A DNA stretch of 64,000 nucleotides. It comes from Amborella trichopoda (taxonomy: Eukaryota; Streptophyta; Magnoliopsida; Amborellales; Amborellaceae). A program made the position numbers and the translations under genes. This document shows, one piece after another, positions 34,039 to 46,072 of the stretch. The DNA lies in NCBI RefSeq assembly GCF_000471905.2, contig NW_006499801.1, positions 3,855,583 through 3,919,582 of the forward strand. Reading direction: 5' to 3'. Below the pieces are notes generated by a model. The model searched no databases. It saw only the letters and a program-made list of their open reading frames with translations, and was not told the DNA's origin. The stretch's first letter is position 1, and every line of letters begins with the position of its first letter.

Positions 34039-36380
34039 TGCAAAAAATTTACATTTACATTTACTACATTTAACGTTGTGTTTAAAAGTTGGTCAAGGTA
34101 CTATCGCCTGCACCACGTCCAAAATCGATATCATACCAATGAACTATAAAAAAAACAAAATTATGAACTATGAACCATTAATGAGAGATAGAGAGAGTAT
34201 ATGTACCCTTTTTTTAGGGGGAAATATAATTTAAGAGGTTGAAATCCCTTATAAAATTATTAAGGGTTCAAATAGTCCCAATTAATATTTAGGGGTTGAT
34301 TTTTTGTTTTCATATAGTTTGGTATTTCATCGAACAAAATTTAAAAATTCTAAATTGCTTCTATTATAGATTGGGATTACTGAACAATCAATGCATTACA
34401 ATATTTAAACTTGCCAAGAGGCTCCAACTAAATGGCACAAATGCTCATACTTATTTGTGATTAAATAAGCAAAGCATTGTTCTAGGTTTAGCAATGATGA
34501 ACAATTAGGAGTATTTATGTCATTTGACACATGTAAGGGCATTTTGATGCCAAATAACAAAAATATCTCTAGTTGTTCCTCATTGTTACCATGACCAATG
34601 TATTTGTAACTTTGAACAAATATGCGTATTTTTGTTATTCGTTTGGAGCCTAGGGTCAAATTACTAAAATACTTTTGGTTGTTGTTCGGTCGTGAGGCTT
34701 TTCAATTATAGACAATGACACTTTTAAAAAAATTTTTTTTTTTTGAGGAGATACTTAAGTGAAATACAAAAAAAAAAAACAAAAAATGCCCTCAAATGTT
34801 AATTTGTGTTTATATGTTCTCTCTAATTTTGTAAAGAATTTCAACCTATTAAATAATATTTTCCCTCGATTTTTGAAAAACTTTCTTAAACAAAACAATC
34901 ACAAGTTAACATTAATAAAATAAAAAGATGCTTAACAAAAAGTGTTCTGCATTGTTGAACAACTTATGAACCCATCGGTTATTTCACAGGATTATAGCAC
35001 ATTTCAATGAAGCCATCTCAGAGTCAGCATCCACATATATCCATTCATCTCAAAAAAAAATATATCCTCTGAGGGGGCATATCATATATATCCATTCATG
35101 TCAAAAAAAAAATTATATCCTCTGAGGGGCATATCATACGTTCATTCATTCTAATAACTCTCTATCTAGTGGTATTTTCAGGACCCTATTTTGGGATGTA
35201 ACCTTCTTATAATATCCAAGTAGTTCGCTCTTGATAAAAATAATATCCAAGGTTGAACACAATGTCCAATTTTAGCGCGGCCGGATTTTAACAAAACTAA
35301 ATCCTTTTTTTTTTTTTTTTAAAGCATCATCATTAGAGTTTTTTACAACTATTTGAGCTTAATTATACAAACTTAATCCGACATTGTACTCCATCTAGAG
35401 CCATATCTTCATTGAGGCCATGTGTTACCATATATTTTCTTACACTTCCAACTATGTCTTTTTTGACCTATTTTTTTATTTCATTAAAAATACTAATCAA
35501 AGTTTTATATCCAAAAAGTTTTTTATTGAGGAAGTATATGATATGCTCCAAGAGGAATACACTATATGGCTTTTGCCTTTCGGTAACACATAGGCCCAAA
35601 CTGTCACTTTTCTTTACTTCCTACGGTTTTCTTTGAGAAATGATTTATGGGGGAGGGGGTGCTACCACTATGACCTCAAGCCCTAATCTGTGGAGTTTTA
35701 ACATATGCTTTTATGCTGTTTTCAGACAGTAGAATTAACACCACTATCATATTTTCATGCAACAACTAAGATACTCAGCCATGCCTACACCTGCAAGAAG
35801 AAAATACAATATAGATTTTATTTAAAAATAGGATAAAAGAGTATGTTATTGAAAGGGAAAAAGTTTATATAAAGTTAAAAATTTATTAGTAGAAGTAAAA
35901 TTGCAGTATTCTACACTTTCCATTAATGTTGCAATATTCTATACTTTCTATTTTAGTTAGATAGTATAAATTTGATGCATCTTTTAGGACAACATCAATT
36001 GCCATATTGTGTAAACTGCACCCCAGTGTTTTAAATTTCAAAAGCGTAGCGATGATCATTCACTAACAAATTTGTGTGGAGTCGTTGGAACGATGATCTG
36101 AATCGGGTTAGTCCAGATCAGTGATGCAAAAAACTATTAAAAGTAAATAAAATAAAATAAAAACAAAAATAATTATAAGGGTCGGGATTTAAGGGGACCT
36201 AAAAAACACTAAACAAGCTTTAAAAATGGAATTTTTTTTTGGTGTTTTTGTTTTAAGTTTCACCATAGACTTTCATGCAATTAAAGCCACTGTCATATTA
36301 ATGGCCGAGGTTTTCATAACATTTTTTTTTGTTATAATATAAGGGTATGTGTAGAATTTCGTTTTGTGAAAAGCATTACT
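34039..36380. other. Intergenic, AT-rich
   Basis: No gene supported. Contains a loose 60-base tandem duplication near 35037-35150 (word ATATCCTCTGAGG twice) and the LINE scrap at 35385-35470. Open frame 34405-34659 has no recognisable domain. Confidence 0.4.
35385..35470 (-). mobile_element. LINE scrap, RTE-like 3' end
   Basis: Words GCCATATCTTCATTGAGGCC and ACTTCCAACTATGTC parallel GTCATATCCTTAGTGAGGCC and ACTTCCAACCACGTC in the larger RTE-like remnant at 59030-59480, same orientation. Only about 85 bases align, so it is a short fragment. Confidence 0.5.
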
Positions 36381-36573
36381 AGGAAAATATCCGTATGGTA
36401 CTCAAGCTTCCAACCGTCCATTTTTTAATGGAGGGCTAAGATTGCTCCAATCACAATGTCACGTCTTTACACTATTTTGTTTTTAATTTTTTTTATATAA
36501 ACTATTTTGACACCAAAATTTGGACAGCCATTCCTCTATTAAACTTGCACCAATGAACATTGAAAGTTTTCCC
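36381..36573 (+). mobile_element. MITE, family C, short deletion derivative
   Basis: 193-base element with AACCGTCCATTTTTTAAT, CAATCACAATGTCACGTC, TTTTGACACCAAAATTTGGA and CTCTATTAAACTTGCAC as in family C, but lacking the right half. Ends AGGAAAATAT and GTTTTCCC are mirrored. No target duplication found. Confidence 0.65.
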
Positions 36574-37057
36574 AAATCTCATAATATTGTTGCTTGAAAT
36601 ACTAAAATTTCCGATATATAATCTTTTGAAGTGCAGCATTTAGGATCTTGAAGATGGATTGAGGATCCAAAACTCCACATGTATGTTATCTCGACCACTG
36701 CAATCATGAACCCCAAAAAAAAAAAAAAAAAAAAAAAAGACTGCACATGTATGTTATCTTTAGAGTTGGTCCATCTTATTATACTTTTTGGAATGGACTG
36801 TTCAGTTTTAATTCTCTCTGCGATCATTGTTATATACTCTAAATTCATATCTTTGAGGCTGAAGTGGTATTCAGTGATTTAGAATATGTTTCACGTCTTA
36901 AAACCCATGAATAATAGGGTGGATGCATGACTTAGAGGACTTACCAAAAACTTTTTTTTGTCTTCAAAACGCGATTGATGTAGACCTCAGGCTTGTTTAA
37001 ATGACAATTAACTTGATATAGAATAGATTATGTTATCTAAAATTAATAAATATTGGA
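36574..37057. other. Intergenic, AT-rich
   Basis: No gene. Contains a pure A-run at about 36716-36738 and a short duplicated word ACATGTATGTTATCT on both sides of it (36677 and 36745). Confidence 0.5.
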
Positions 37058-37066
37058 TAATGTTAT

Positions 37067-38089
37067 GGGAAAATTACATAAATCTCTTCAAAATCAACTA
37101 TTCATTCAATTTACCCCCACCTAAACTTTCCTCACTACTTTTTTTTAAAACCCATACATCCTAACAAATACCCCCCACCTAAAAAAAAAAAAATACTAAG
37201 ACAATACTACCCCTCCCTTACCCACAAACTTATTTTTACTCTCGCGCTCTCTCTTTTCACTGGCACTCTCTCTCTCTTCACGATTTACCCACCTATTTTT
37301 ACCCACCTATTTTTACTTTCTCTCTCTCTTCACTGGCACTCACTCTATCTTCATGATTTACCTGCTGTAACCAGTCTGACCTTCGTATATTGCGGTCCGG
37401 TGATTAGGAAGGGCAATCCGGCATTTTCATGGGGCACTCCGGTGTTTTGAGGGGCAGCTCCGGTGTTTTGAGGGGCAGCTCAACGGTTAGGATGCCAGTC
37501 TGGAGTTCGTATACTGCGGTCTGGCGACTAGGAAGGGCAATCCAGCATTTTCATGGGGTATTTCGGCATTTCATCTCATTGGAACTGCCCGGGTCCAGCA
37601 TTCTGAGGGGCAATCCGGCGGTTAGAGAGGCTAGTCCGGCATTCTGAAGGGCAGTCCGGCGACTAGGAAGGGCAATCCAGCATTTTCATGGGGCATTTCG
37701 GCATTTCATCTCATTGGAATTGCCCGGGTCCGGCATTCTGAGGGGCAATCCGGCGGTTAGAGAGGCTAGTCCGGCATTCTGAGGGGCAGTCCGGCGGTTA
37801 GGGAGGCTAGTCCGGCATTCGTTTATTACGGTCGAGGGATTTTTTTTGTTGGACGGACGGTTCCACGTTAAACAAATTCGATCAGATAATTTCATTTTAT
37901 TGGACTAGAAAATGACTTTTTTAAAATACGGAAGGGTATCTTTGTTAAAAAAAAATTCACTTTTTGTATTGGGGAGTATTTGCTAGGAAACATAGTTTTT
38001 GAAAAAAAGTTGTTAGAAAAGCTTAGGTAGGGGGTATGCTGAATGAATAGTTATATTTTGGGGGAGGGGGTTGGTTATGCAATTTTCCC
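37067..38089. mobile_element. Mutator-like inverted-repeat element with GC-rich core, family E
   Basis: 1,023-base element with mirrored ends: left GGGAAAATTACATAA...ACTATTCATTCA...TACCCCCACCTAA and the right end giving, reversed, GGGAAAATTGCATAA...ACTATTCATTCA...ACCCCCTACCTAA, over at least 75 bases. Flanks TAATGTTAT (37058-37066) and TAATATTAT (38090-38098) match at 8 of 9, so a Mutator-like insertion is likely. Between AT-rich arms sits a CpG-rich minisatellite at about 37378-37830. It encodes nothing recognisable; a 72-codon frame at 37429-37647 is made of repeat units. Confidence 0.75.
37378..37830. repeat. CpG-rich minisatellite core of the family E element
   Basis: Nested repeats built from the words TCCGGCATTCTGAGGGGCAG, AATCCGGCGGTTAGAGAGGC and GGCAATCC(G/A)GCATTTTCATGG. 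A larger block of 136 bases occurs twice in tandem, 37525-37660 and about 37661-37796, with few differences. The base composition is far more GC- and CpG-rich than anything else in the window. Confidence 0.85.
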
Positions 38090-38098
38090 TAATATTAT

Positions 38099-38798
38099 TG
38101 TCTTAGTTGTTTGGACATATGTTTTATTATATAATAATATTATTTAATTATTAATTTTTTTTTGACAATTTCTAATTATTTTTAGCTATTTCATGCTAAA
38201 ATCATTTGATTGCAGCAAATCACTTTAAATAAAATAAAAACAACTGTTTAAAAAGGGCATGATTTCATGCAACGGTTGTATCAGACTATAATGCAACTAC
38301 ACTTCTCGAAAACCATGTTTTTGGCATTTTTATAGCCCTAAAGTTTGTGCACATAATTTCTTCATCCTCATAATTAATCTTAAAAAAAAAAAAAAACTCA
38401 ATTTGCACCCTAGATATGGTCAAAATGAGTACCCTCCAACAATAAATCTCGACCGTCCATTTGGTGAATTTCAAGATTTAGGCCTTGATAAATTCAAAAT
38501 CACTTTTTTTCTTTTTTAACATTGTTAATCTAATGATGATAACACTATATAAAAATTTTGAAAATAAAAAAAATTCTTCTGAGGCCTATATCCAACCATC
38601 AACTGAAATGGACGGCTATGTTAATTAGGTTAGAAAAACACTTTCTAGGTTTCTTTCAAAATTTTATTTCTTGCAATTGTTCTTTATTATGAAAAGAGTA
38701 TACACCTAAAAAATTATGTCAAACAAATGTCTTTGACAAGATTTTTTAATGTGATTTTATTATATTATGATACAACCGCTTGCATGAAATCATTGCCC
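38099..38798. other. Intergenic, AT-rich
   Basis: No gene. The words CATGCAACGGTTGTATCA (near 38266) and TGATACAACCGCTTGCATG (near 38768) form a mirrored pair about 500 bases apart, with AAAAAGGGCATGATTTCATG and CATGAAATCATTGCCCTTTT extending it, so an old inverted-repeat element of about 560 bases (38250-38805) probably lies here. No coding capacity. Confidence 0.5.
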
Positions 38799-38807
38799 TT
38801 TTAAAAA

Positions 38808-39204
38808 AGAAAAAAGTTTACATAAGGTTGCAACCTTAAAATGTAGAATTATGAATGCACCTCAAAAATCCACCGAAAAAGGTTGTTTTAATGTTGAAAA
38901 ACCCTCTAATCGATCACATCGACATCGAGATGTATGAATAATAATAATAAAAAAAGATTTGAGTCCCATAAATATTGTATCTTGCAACACATCATCTATA
39001 CCATTCATTGCCAAGATTTTAGTATATTTATAGATCTACTTGATTTTAACCTTTTTTAGACTTTCAAATTTAGTAATTAGAGATGAAAGTAGATTTTAAG
39101 ATAATCCTAATAATTTTTTACACCAAAATTACATGTTATGATAAAATTTGGAGGTGCACCTTATTTGGATTGTTTAAGGTTGCAGCCTTATAGAAATATC
39201 ACCC
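38808..39204 (+). mobile_element. Mutator-like MITE, family A, copy 4
   Basis: 397-base diverged copy: starts AGAAAAAAGTTTACATAAGG, ends TTATAGAAATATCACCC. Matching flanks TTTTAAAAA lie at 38799-38807 and 39205-39213, though their low complexity weakens the case. Interior words GGTTGTTTTAATGTTG and GATCTACTTGATTTTAACC correspond to family A. It appears to have inserted into the right arm of the older inverted repeat at about 38250-38805. Confidence 0.7.
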
Positions 39205-39234
39205 TTTTAAAAAAGATCAACTTATATGTAATAT

Positions 39235-39429
39235 GAGTAATGATCCTATGAGACCCTCCCACACCATGTGTGTAGGATCCCAAAGGATCACCATTAAATT
39301 TGGTACAAATCTCTAGGAAAGTTATCACATGGGTGTAGGACTTTTTTAAGAGATCTGTGCCAAATTTAATGGCGATCCTTTAAGGTCCTACACACATGGG
39401 TATAGGAGGGTCTCATACGATCATTACTC
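39235..39429. mobile_element. Foldback MITE, 195 bases, nearly all inverted repeat
   Basis: The two arms of about 85 bases are near-perfect mirrors: left GAGTAATGATCCTATGAGAC, CCATGTGTGTAGGA, AAAGGATCACCATTAAATTT; right reversed GAGTAATGATCGTATGAGAC, CCATGTGTGTAGGA, AAAGGATCGCCATTAAATTT. Perfect 9-base duplications ATGTAATAT flank it (39226-39234 and 39430-39438). The low arm divergence suggests it is young. A transcript would form a long hairpin suitable for small-RNA processing, which is inference. It lies only 30 bases from the family A copy at 38808-39204. Confidence 0.9.
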
Positions 39430-39438
39430 ATGTAATAT

Positions 39439-40611
39439 ATCCTATAAGTTTATCTCATAAAACTTTACCAAGATTAATTTTCATTATCAAGATTACTATA
39501 TTGTTGTCATGAATACGGCAAGGAGATGATGTTGTCATAAACAAACCAATGCATCCAACTAAATTCCAATCAGATGAAAGTGAACATGATCATGTTGTAG
39601 CCATGGAGTTCAACTCTCTAAGTACTAGAAAAATAATGTCCCATGATAGAGACTGACCAATTTTGAAGAACAAGATGTAAGTGTTAGAATACTCTAATTT
39701 GAAATGTTTTATTTGGAGAATAATCATAAAGTAACTCTTAGGTGGTTTTCAAAATTTCATATTGAAAATAATCCTCTTAAGAATGCCTTTTGATCAACGG
39801 ATTAGATACATAATAGTGTTCCATTGGGAACATATTACATGCAATACCTAAAAATACTTCTAACTTGGGCTTTACCCGACAGAGCAAACAGGTAGTATGG
39901 TCCCGCAAGATCAACGAATCATTTGGAATTTTTTATTGTTGTTATTAGAGTTTTAAGACCCCAAATTTTTGATCCGACTCGCCGATTCGAATGTGAAGTA
40001 CTTGGGGATGCTACCCGTTTCCGTGACGGTATGGGTTATGTGATGGTATGGTTCATGCCAGTTTGCCCTTAAAACCCCTTATATATATATATATATAAAA
40101 GTTTGTCTATTGTTTTCTTTTGTTGCTTCAACTCCCATCCCATGTGCCCCTATTTTTATTTTAATTTTATTTTATTTATTCTAAATATTTTTTTTGGATC
40201 ACTAAATTAGACCGATCCAAATAATTGATCCAACAAACTGATGATCCGACATGAATTTGAGGGTGAAAGGTCCTTCCCACCGCATTGTGTTCAAAAAAAA
40301 AAACGTCTGATGTAAATCAATGGACCTAAGAGCCTGCTGGCCCACCAATGTCCATCTTTAATATGGACTTTGTCTAAAAGTGCACCAGATATTATTATAT
40401 AAGGACGGTTCACAAAAAATCCAATAAAATATATTTTAGAGTTTAAAATTTATTTATTTTTACATAATCATGATCGCCTTGGTTTTGATTATAAATCCCT
40501 AAAATTATAGATAAAAAATTATCTTTAAGATTGATTTTAGAAGGGGCTTGTATGTGTACAATGAATTAGCTGACTCACAGAAACCCCGCATTTAAAAAAC
40601 CCGCTTCTGCC
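39439..40611. other. Intergenic, AT-rich
   Basis: No gene. Contains an (AT)n run near 40079-40097 and words GATCCGACTCGCCGATTCG near 39972 from the decayed repeat seen elsewhere. Confidence 0.4.
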
Positions 40612-40920
40612 TAGTCATGGAAGGAAAACTATTTCATGCGGCGGCAGGGATTGCATTTCTACATTTATTGTCTCTGAGGTATAAAGTATCTATCTTAAAC
40701 ATACATGCAAAGGTCTATCTAAAAATAATTGAAATTAATTATTTAAATAATTTTTAATAAAATTATTATTTTTAAATTTCAAATTTTATTTATTTTTTCA
40801 CTTTCATGATCCATGTTAGAGATAATATGTACTTAAAAATTAGGTAAAAAAATCCATCTCAAAATTACGCTTTTAAGAGATGACTCGTATATGCAGAAAC
40901 CGTGTCCCCCATAGAAACCC
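40612..40920 (+). mobile_element. Dispersed MITE-like repeat, family B, copy 4
   Basis: Family B copy with ends TTCATGCGGCGGCAGGGATT and, reversed, CATGGGGTTTCTATGGGGGA, and interior words AGTATCTATCTTAAACATAC and GATCCATGTTAGAGATAATA. It lies about 140 bases upstream of the PPR start codon, so it may overlap that promoter. Confidence 0.6.
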
Positions 40921-41060
40921 CATGTTGAAAAACACTGCTTGTTATAACTGCAGAGCCCGTCTTATCCGATACCTCAAAATCCAAAGAGAATATATGGTAT
41001 TTCCCACCTCTTTGATTTTCGCGCCCTAAAAAACGCTCAGTTTTAAATTTTTAGTGGAAA

Positions 41061-44000
41061 ATGGCGATTTTTCCTTTAAATTTCTCCCTAAAAATCCTTA
41101 ATGCACCCCAAATTGCTTGCAATACGGCATCCAGTGCATTCACACACGGCAAAAACCGTATAAATACGCATATTTCAACACCAGTATCATCGATTCCACA
41201 CAGAGGAGGCAAAGTAGCTCGCTCTCAAAAAAACCAGGGTTTTTCCAATGAAGAAGCAAACGGGGCCTTAAAATACGAGCAGGCGAAACCTATGCGTTTG
41301 TTGTTCGAGTCTTTGCAGAGTCATGGGAGAGTGAATGAAGCTTTCGAGGTAAATTGCTACTTGAGGTTGAGCATAATCACAATTGGTGTATTTTAGACGG
41401 TTGATATATGATCCATGTATCATATGCTCCATTCATGTACAGTTTTTGTTGCGTGTATCTCGATTGAGTGTATCTAAGTATCTTTAATGGCGGGAATACG
41501 AATTTATTGAGTTTCTGTATATCGATTGCTTTTCTTTAAATTGTTTAGAGATTCTGTGTTGGAATTAGAATTTGTGTAGATTTATACTAACCATATGGTA
41601 CTAAGAACTCCTTCCTAAAGGCTAACCTTACTTTTAAAGAGATTAAAACTTTCACATTTATTTATTTATTTATTGAATAATTTGATGGGAATTTAAGTAT
41701 AGCCTTTAATTCTCCCCCCCTCTTTTTTTGATAGGTAAATAATGTTTGCACCTGTTGAGATAATCTTGATGCATTTCTAGCCTTGTGTTTTGAGTCTTAA
41801 AATGCCCTTCAGTTTGTAATGGTTTGACTCAATTTCAAATATATAAAAATTGGGTTTCATTAGTTCACCCCTAATAGTTGGGAAAAGGCTCTAATGATGA
41901 TGACGATGAGTTCACGTCATCATTGAATCCTACGTTTCTGGAAATAATTTGGTACACAATTCAAGCTTCCTAGCATGCAGTATCACCATCACTCTTCACT
42001 TGTAACCTTAAGCACCCATTTATGTTAGGGGGTTTAATTCTCTAAAACCGTGTTGCTATGTTCCACTTGTATTGGCGTACCAACAAGTCTATATTTTATG
42101 GCATTGTGATGCTTTCTTTTACACACCAATTGATGAATAATAGGTTTAATTTCCTCAGGTAAAATTTAGTAATACTCTGTGTCATTCATCATGTCTTCAC
42201 TTATCTTCAAAAATTGCATCACATTCCCTTTTATTGAAATTTTGAACCCTTATAATCATCATGTGAACCAGCTTTCAACTTTTATCAATTTGTAGATTTG
42301 TGAGTACTTCTAAGAGTTTGACCTCTCAACTAGACCCTAGGCTATCTTGATCCAATCAGATAGTAGTTCATTATTTCATTTTTATTTGATTGTGATTATT
42401 TGGGATTTCGTCATCTCATGTTTCCGGTGATTTTTTGAAAAATCAAAGTCTGGTTCTTTCTATCCATAAATTTGACCTTAGCCTCCTGTTCTTCCTACTA
42501 CGATCCTATAAAATGCATTCTTGAATTTCGTGGTAGTTCTATTCATCAGGGGATTAAGTGATGGGGAAGAGGATGATACTTGCTGTGCCGGGATATTTGA
42601 AGTAGGAATGAGGTCCTCATCATGTAGCTATGGAGCTTCTACTACACATATTTGCATATGTATGCGAGCCAAACATGCATATACCCTTGCAAATTTGTGT
42701 TTATGTGTGTGCATGCATCTTTCTATGGCTCTATGCATTCCTATGCCTATTGTGGTTTTTTTGTGACCCTTACACCATTTAATTCAGCAACCCATCAATC
42801 CCAATCTTTCTTTATTTCTTTTTCTATTTTCTGTTGGTAGTAGTCCCATACAATATTAGAATTGAAGTGCACAAAGATTAAGAGTTCAATGTTTTAAACA
42901 CAAGATTGAAGTGTTTAATGAATCAAATTCTTGCACTGCATGTGGGTGGCGAGATTTTTGCATCTATATGATAAGTTTTATGTAAATTTCACATGAGCCT
43001 ATTTATATCCAATGAGTGTGCAAGTTAATCTATGGAGAAACATTATATCTTTTAACCTTTTTGGTTCCCTTATAAGATTTGTTTCTCGCGAGAAAAAAAG
43101 ATTTTTTTTAATTGTTTCCTGGATCACTTGTTCTACTTGTTTATGTAATTCTTTCACAATGAAACCAGATATTCCAGTGGTTGATTCAGAGGAATGGTGA
43201 AAACTTCACAAAAGAAGATTACGCACCACTGATCCGATTTTTGGGGGAAAATCAAATGCCCCATGTAGTTCAGCGACTTTTCACTGAGATAGAATCCCAA
43301 AACTTTCGTACTGGTTGTACCACTTTATCAGCTTTAATGATATGTTGTGCAGAGAATGGCCTTTTTTCACTTTCTAATGCAATTTGGACTGAAATCATCA
43401 ATAGTTCGTTTGAATTAGATATTGGGGTCGTGTCAGAATTAATGCATGCTTATGGAAAAGCAAACCTCTATGATGAAGTCTATAGGATGTTGAATGAAGC
43501 CATCTCCAGAGAGTTCAACTTGTGCCCTGAGATATACACTGTGGCAATCTCTTGCTTTGGCAAGGGAGCGCAGCTTGAGCTCATGGAAGCAACGATAAAA
43601 GAAATGGTGTCAAGAGGTTTCAAAGTTGATTCTAACACTGGCAATGCTTTTATAATTTATTATAGTAGTTTTGGTTCTTTGGCAGAGATGGAAATTGCAT
43701 ATGGGCGCCTAAAATGTTCTAGGATCCTTATAGAGAGAGAAGCAATTCGTGCTATGGCTTCTGCATATATCCGAGAAAGGAAATTTTTTAAAATGGGTGA
43801 GTTTTTAAGGGATGTTGGTCTTGGGAGGAGAAACTCCGGCAATCTCCTTTGGAATCTTCTTTTGCTCTCATATGCAGCTAACTTTAAGATGAAGAGTTTG
43901 CAGAGGACATTTCTAGGAATGCTGGAGGCTGGATTTTCTCCAGATATTACCACATTCAATATTAGAACGCTGGCTTTCTCAAGGATGTGCATGTTTTGGG

Positions 44001-44320
44001 ATCTCCATCTTAGTATTGAACACATGAGGCACATGAATGTTATCCCAGATCTTGTGACGTATGGTTGTATTGTGGATGCTTATGTGGAAAGAAGATTTGG
44101 TAGGAACTTGGGCTTTGGTCTAAAGTGCATGAATTTAGATAGTTCCCCATTGATTTTGACTGATCCGATAGTATATGAAGTGTTTGGAAAAGGGGATTTC
44201 CATTCAAGTTCAGAGGCTCTTCTAGAGCTCAAGTGGAAAAAGGAATGGACTTACTCAAAGCTAGTTGCATTCTATCTCAAGAAACGATATAGGAGCAACC
44301 AAATTTTTTGGAATTATTAA
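41061..44320 (+). CDS. P-class pentatricopeptide repeat protein, two exons
   Basis: Predicted 476-aa protein. Exon 1 is 41061-41348 (96 codons) and exon 2 is 43178-44320 (380 codons plus stop); the intron of 1,829 nt has GT-AG ends and phase 0, joining VNEAFE to WLIQRNG. Residues 1 to about 60 are rich in Ser, Asn and basic residues with few acidic ones (MAIFPLNFSLKILNAPQIAC), as expected of an organelle transit peptide. From about residue 144 on there are seven to eight tandem 35-residue repeats, for example TTLSALMICCAENGLFSLSN, GVVSELMHAYGKANLYDEVY, IYTVAISCFGKGAQLELMEA, TTFNIRTLAFSRMCMFWDLH and VTYGCIVDAYVERRF. No E, DYW or SMR domain follows; it ends KKRYRSNQIFWNY. P-class PPR proteins bind organelle RNA for splicing, stability or translation. 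The exact ortholog and RNA target cannot be told here. Confidence 0.88.
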
Positions 44321-46072
44321 AAGTTCATATGCAATTTTTGACTATGCAGCTTACAGAAGATATAGGTATAACTTAACCAATTCTCTTTATGATGTTAGAC
44401 ATTAATTACCTTCCTTTCAAGGTGTGTATGAAATTGTTCATAAATTGTTTTGGTTTGCCGTTTATGTGCATTGTCCATTTACAATATATTTCCTGTCATT
44501 TTATTTGTACACAATAATATCATCTGTTTATTCTTAGATCATTTTTCTTGCAAGGCTGCACCATCCAAAGGAAGGAAGATTGTGTATGCTCCATGCATGT
44601 TTTCTTCTTTCTCAGCCTTTGAGGAATTGGACATGTACCAAACAAAACTGAAATTTGGAAGCTTGCTATTAGATTCATCTGAGGCACAAATTTATAGAAA
44701 TATTTCTCTGGCTAGCTACAAAACAATTTGATGAGGGATTTTGCATATTTTTTAAAGAAGTATGTTTTTATAATGGCATGATATAGTTCAAATCCTTATA
44801 TGCATCTTAAGATTGAGATGGGAATTCAATGCAACATTTATTCTTCCCTTTCTCAATAAGGTCAATTATTTAGCCGCAACCATTTGATGAGTTTCTTAAA
44901 TCATTGCAATGGATATCATATGACCCTGATTATTGGAAAATTTGATCTATTTGAAAAGTTATGAAAATCCTCATCCTTCCACTCAATTCTTCCAATGAGT
45001 TATGACCTGCTTTTGATGTGTATGAATAAGCGACAGTAACGTATTCAGTATGAAAATGATCAATCTAAAATCAATCTCTATTTCTCTCACTCACTAAATG
45101 CTCTTATTTGTTGTTTGGAATCCACACACAAAAAGACAATTGAAAATTTTAAAGTGGATCGAAGTTTGTTGCAAGGAAAATGCCTGAAGTGCCCATATCT
45201 CACCCCAAGAAGATGAATTACTCACAATTCACCTATGTGGACATTATAGACAATTTCATGGTGTGGGATATGGATTATAGACAATTTCCCATTGGTGGTG
45301 GTTGTTGAAATATCTTATGCTGAAAGGCATACTAATTTGCTGGCTGATAGAGATCAGATGGCATGTTCTCAATGGTTAACTTGGGACGGAAGCATGTTCT
45401 TAGCCACCATGAGTTCCTGTACTCATCTTCCTCTGTCGGTTATTCCCATTGAACGAATTTTTCAGTTATTAGTTATCAAAGGAAGAAAAATCATATGTTA
45501 GAATGATAAAATATCACTCTTATGGGAGGTGTTCTAGTGGCATCGGAAGTTACATTGGAACTTCAAACTGTAAGTTGCATTAAAGAAAAGAAAGGGAACT
45601 AGTGTGATAAATTGTCAGCTTTCTGGAAGTATGTTTTTAGTATCAATATTTACATCGGAAATTTTGTGGCTATGGACTTTCTTTATCATTATTTTTTGCT
45701 AATTATGAAGGGTTTTCCTATAAAGAAAATGAATTTGTTATAGATGAAAGCTCTTTTCTGCTTTTCCATTGGCATACACGTCTTATTGTGTTTAGTACAA
45801 AGCAAGAAAAGCCTTATTAAACGTAAACGTAAAAATTAAAAGAAATGAAGAGCAAAAGAGCTGTTCCTTGAGCTGGCCAAGCAGCATGTTGTAGGTGTTG
45901 AAAGCCAAGGAATCTTTAGCTCCTTTCTTCAACTCTTTCGTTTGGCATGAACGGGAAAAATCTGCCGAGAACCTCAAACATGAGGTTTTTTCTCTTTATT
46001 CTCTTTTTTACACAGTATAAATCTATCATGAAGTAAAGAAGCCCCAGTATTTGGCTCTGGTTTCTGACTTAA
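44321..46072. other. 3' side of PPR and of kinase gene, convergent spacer
   Basis: The PPR and kinase genes converge on this 1.75 kb. The first few hundred bases are probably PPR 3' UTR and the last hundred or so kinase 3' UTR. An open frame at 44450-44731 contains a run from SCKAAPSKGRK to SLASYKTI with ordinary composition but no known domain, and 45292-45501 has another; neither is supported as an exon. Confidence 0.45.

Noticed and set aside
43660-44034. 124-codon minus-strand frame
   Set aside because: It is the antisense shadow of PPR exon 2.
44450-44731. Possible extra exon downstream of the PPR gene
   Set aside because: The PPR frame already ends in a plausible C-terminus, and no phase-compatible splice donor before the stop is needed; no PPR motif is present.
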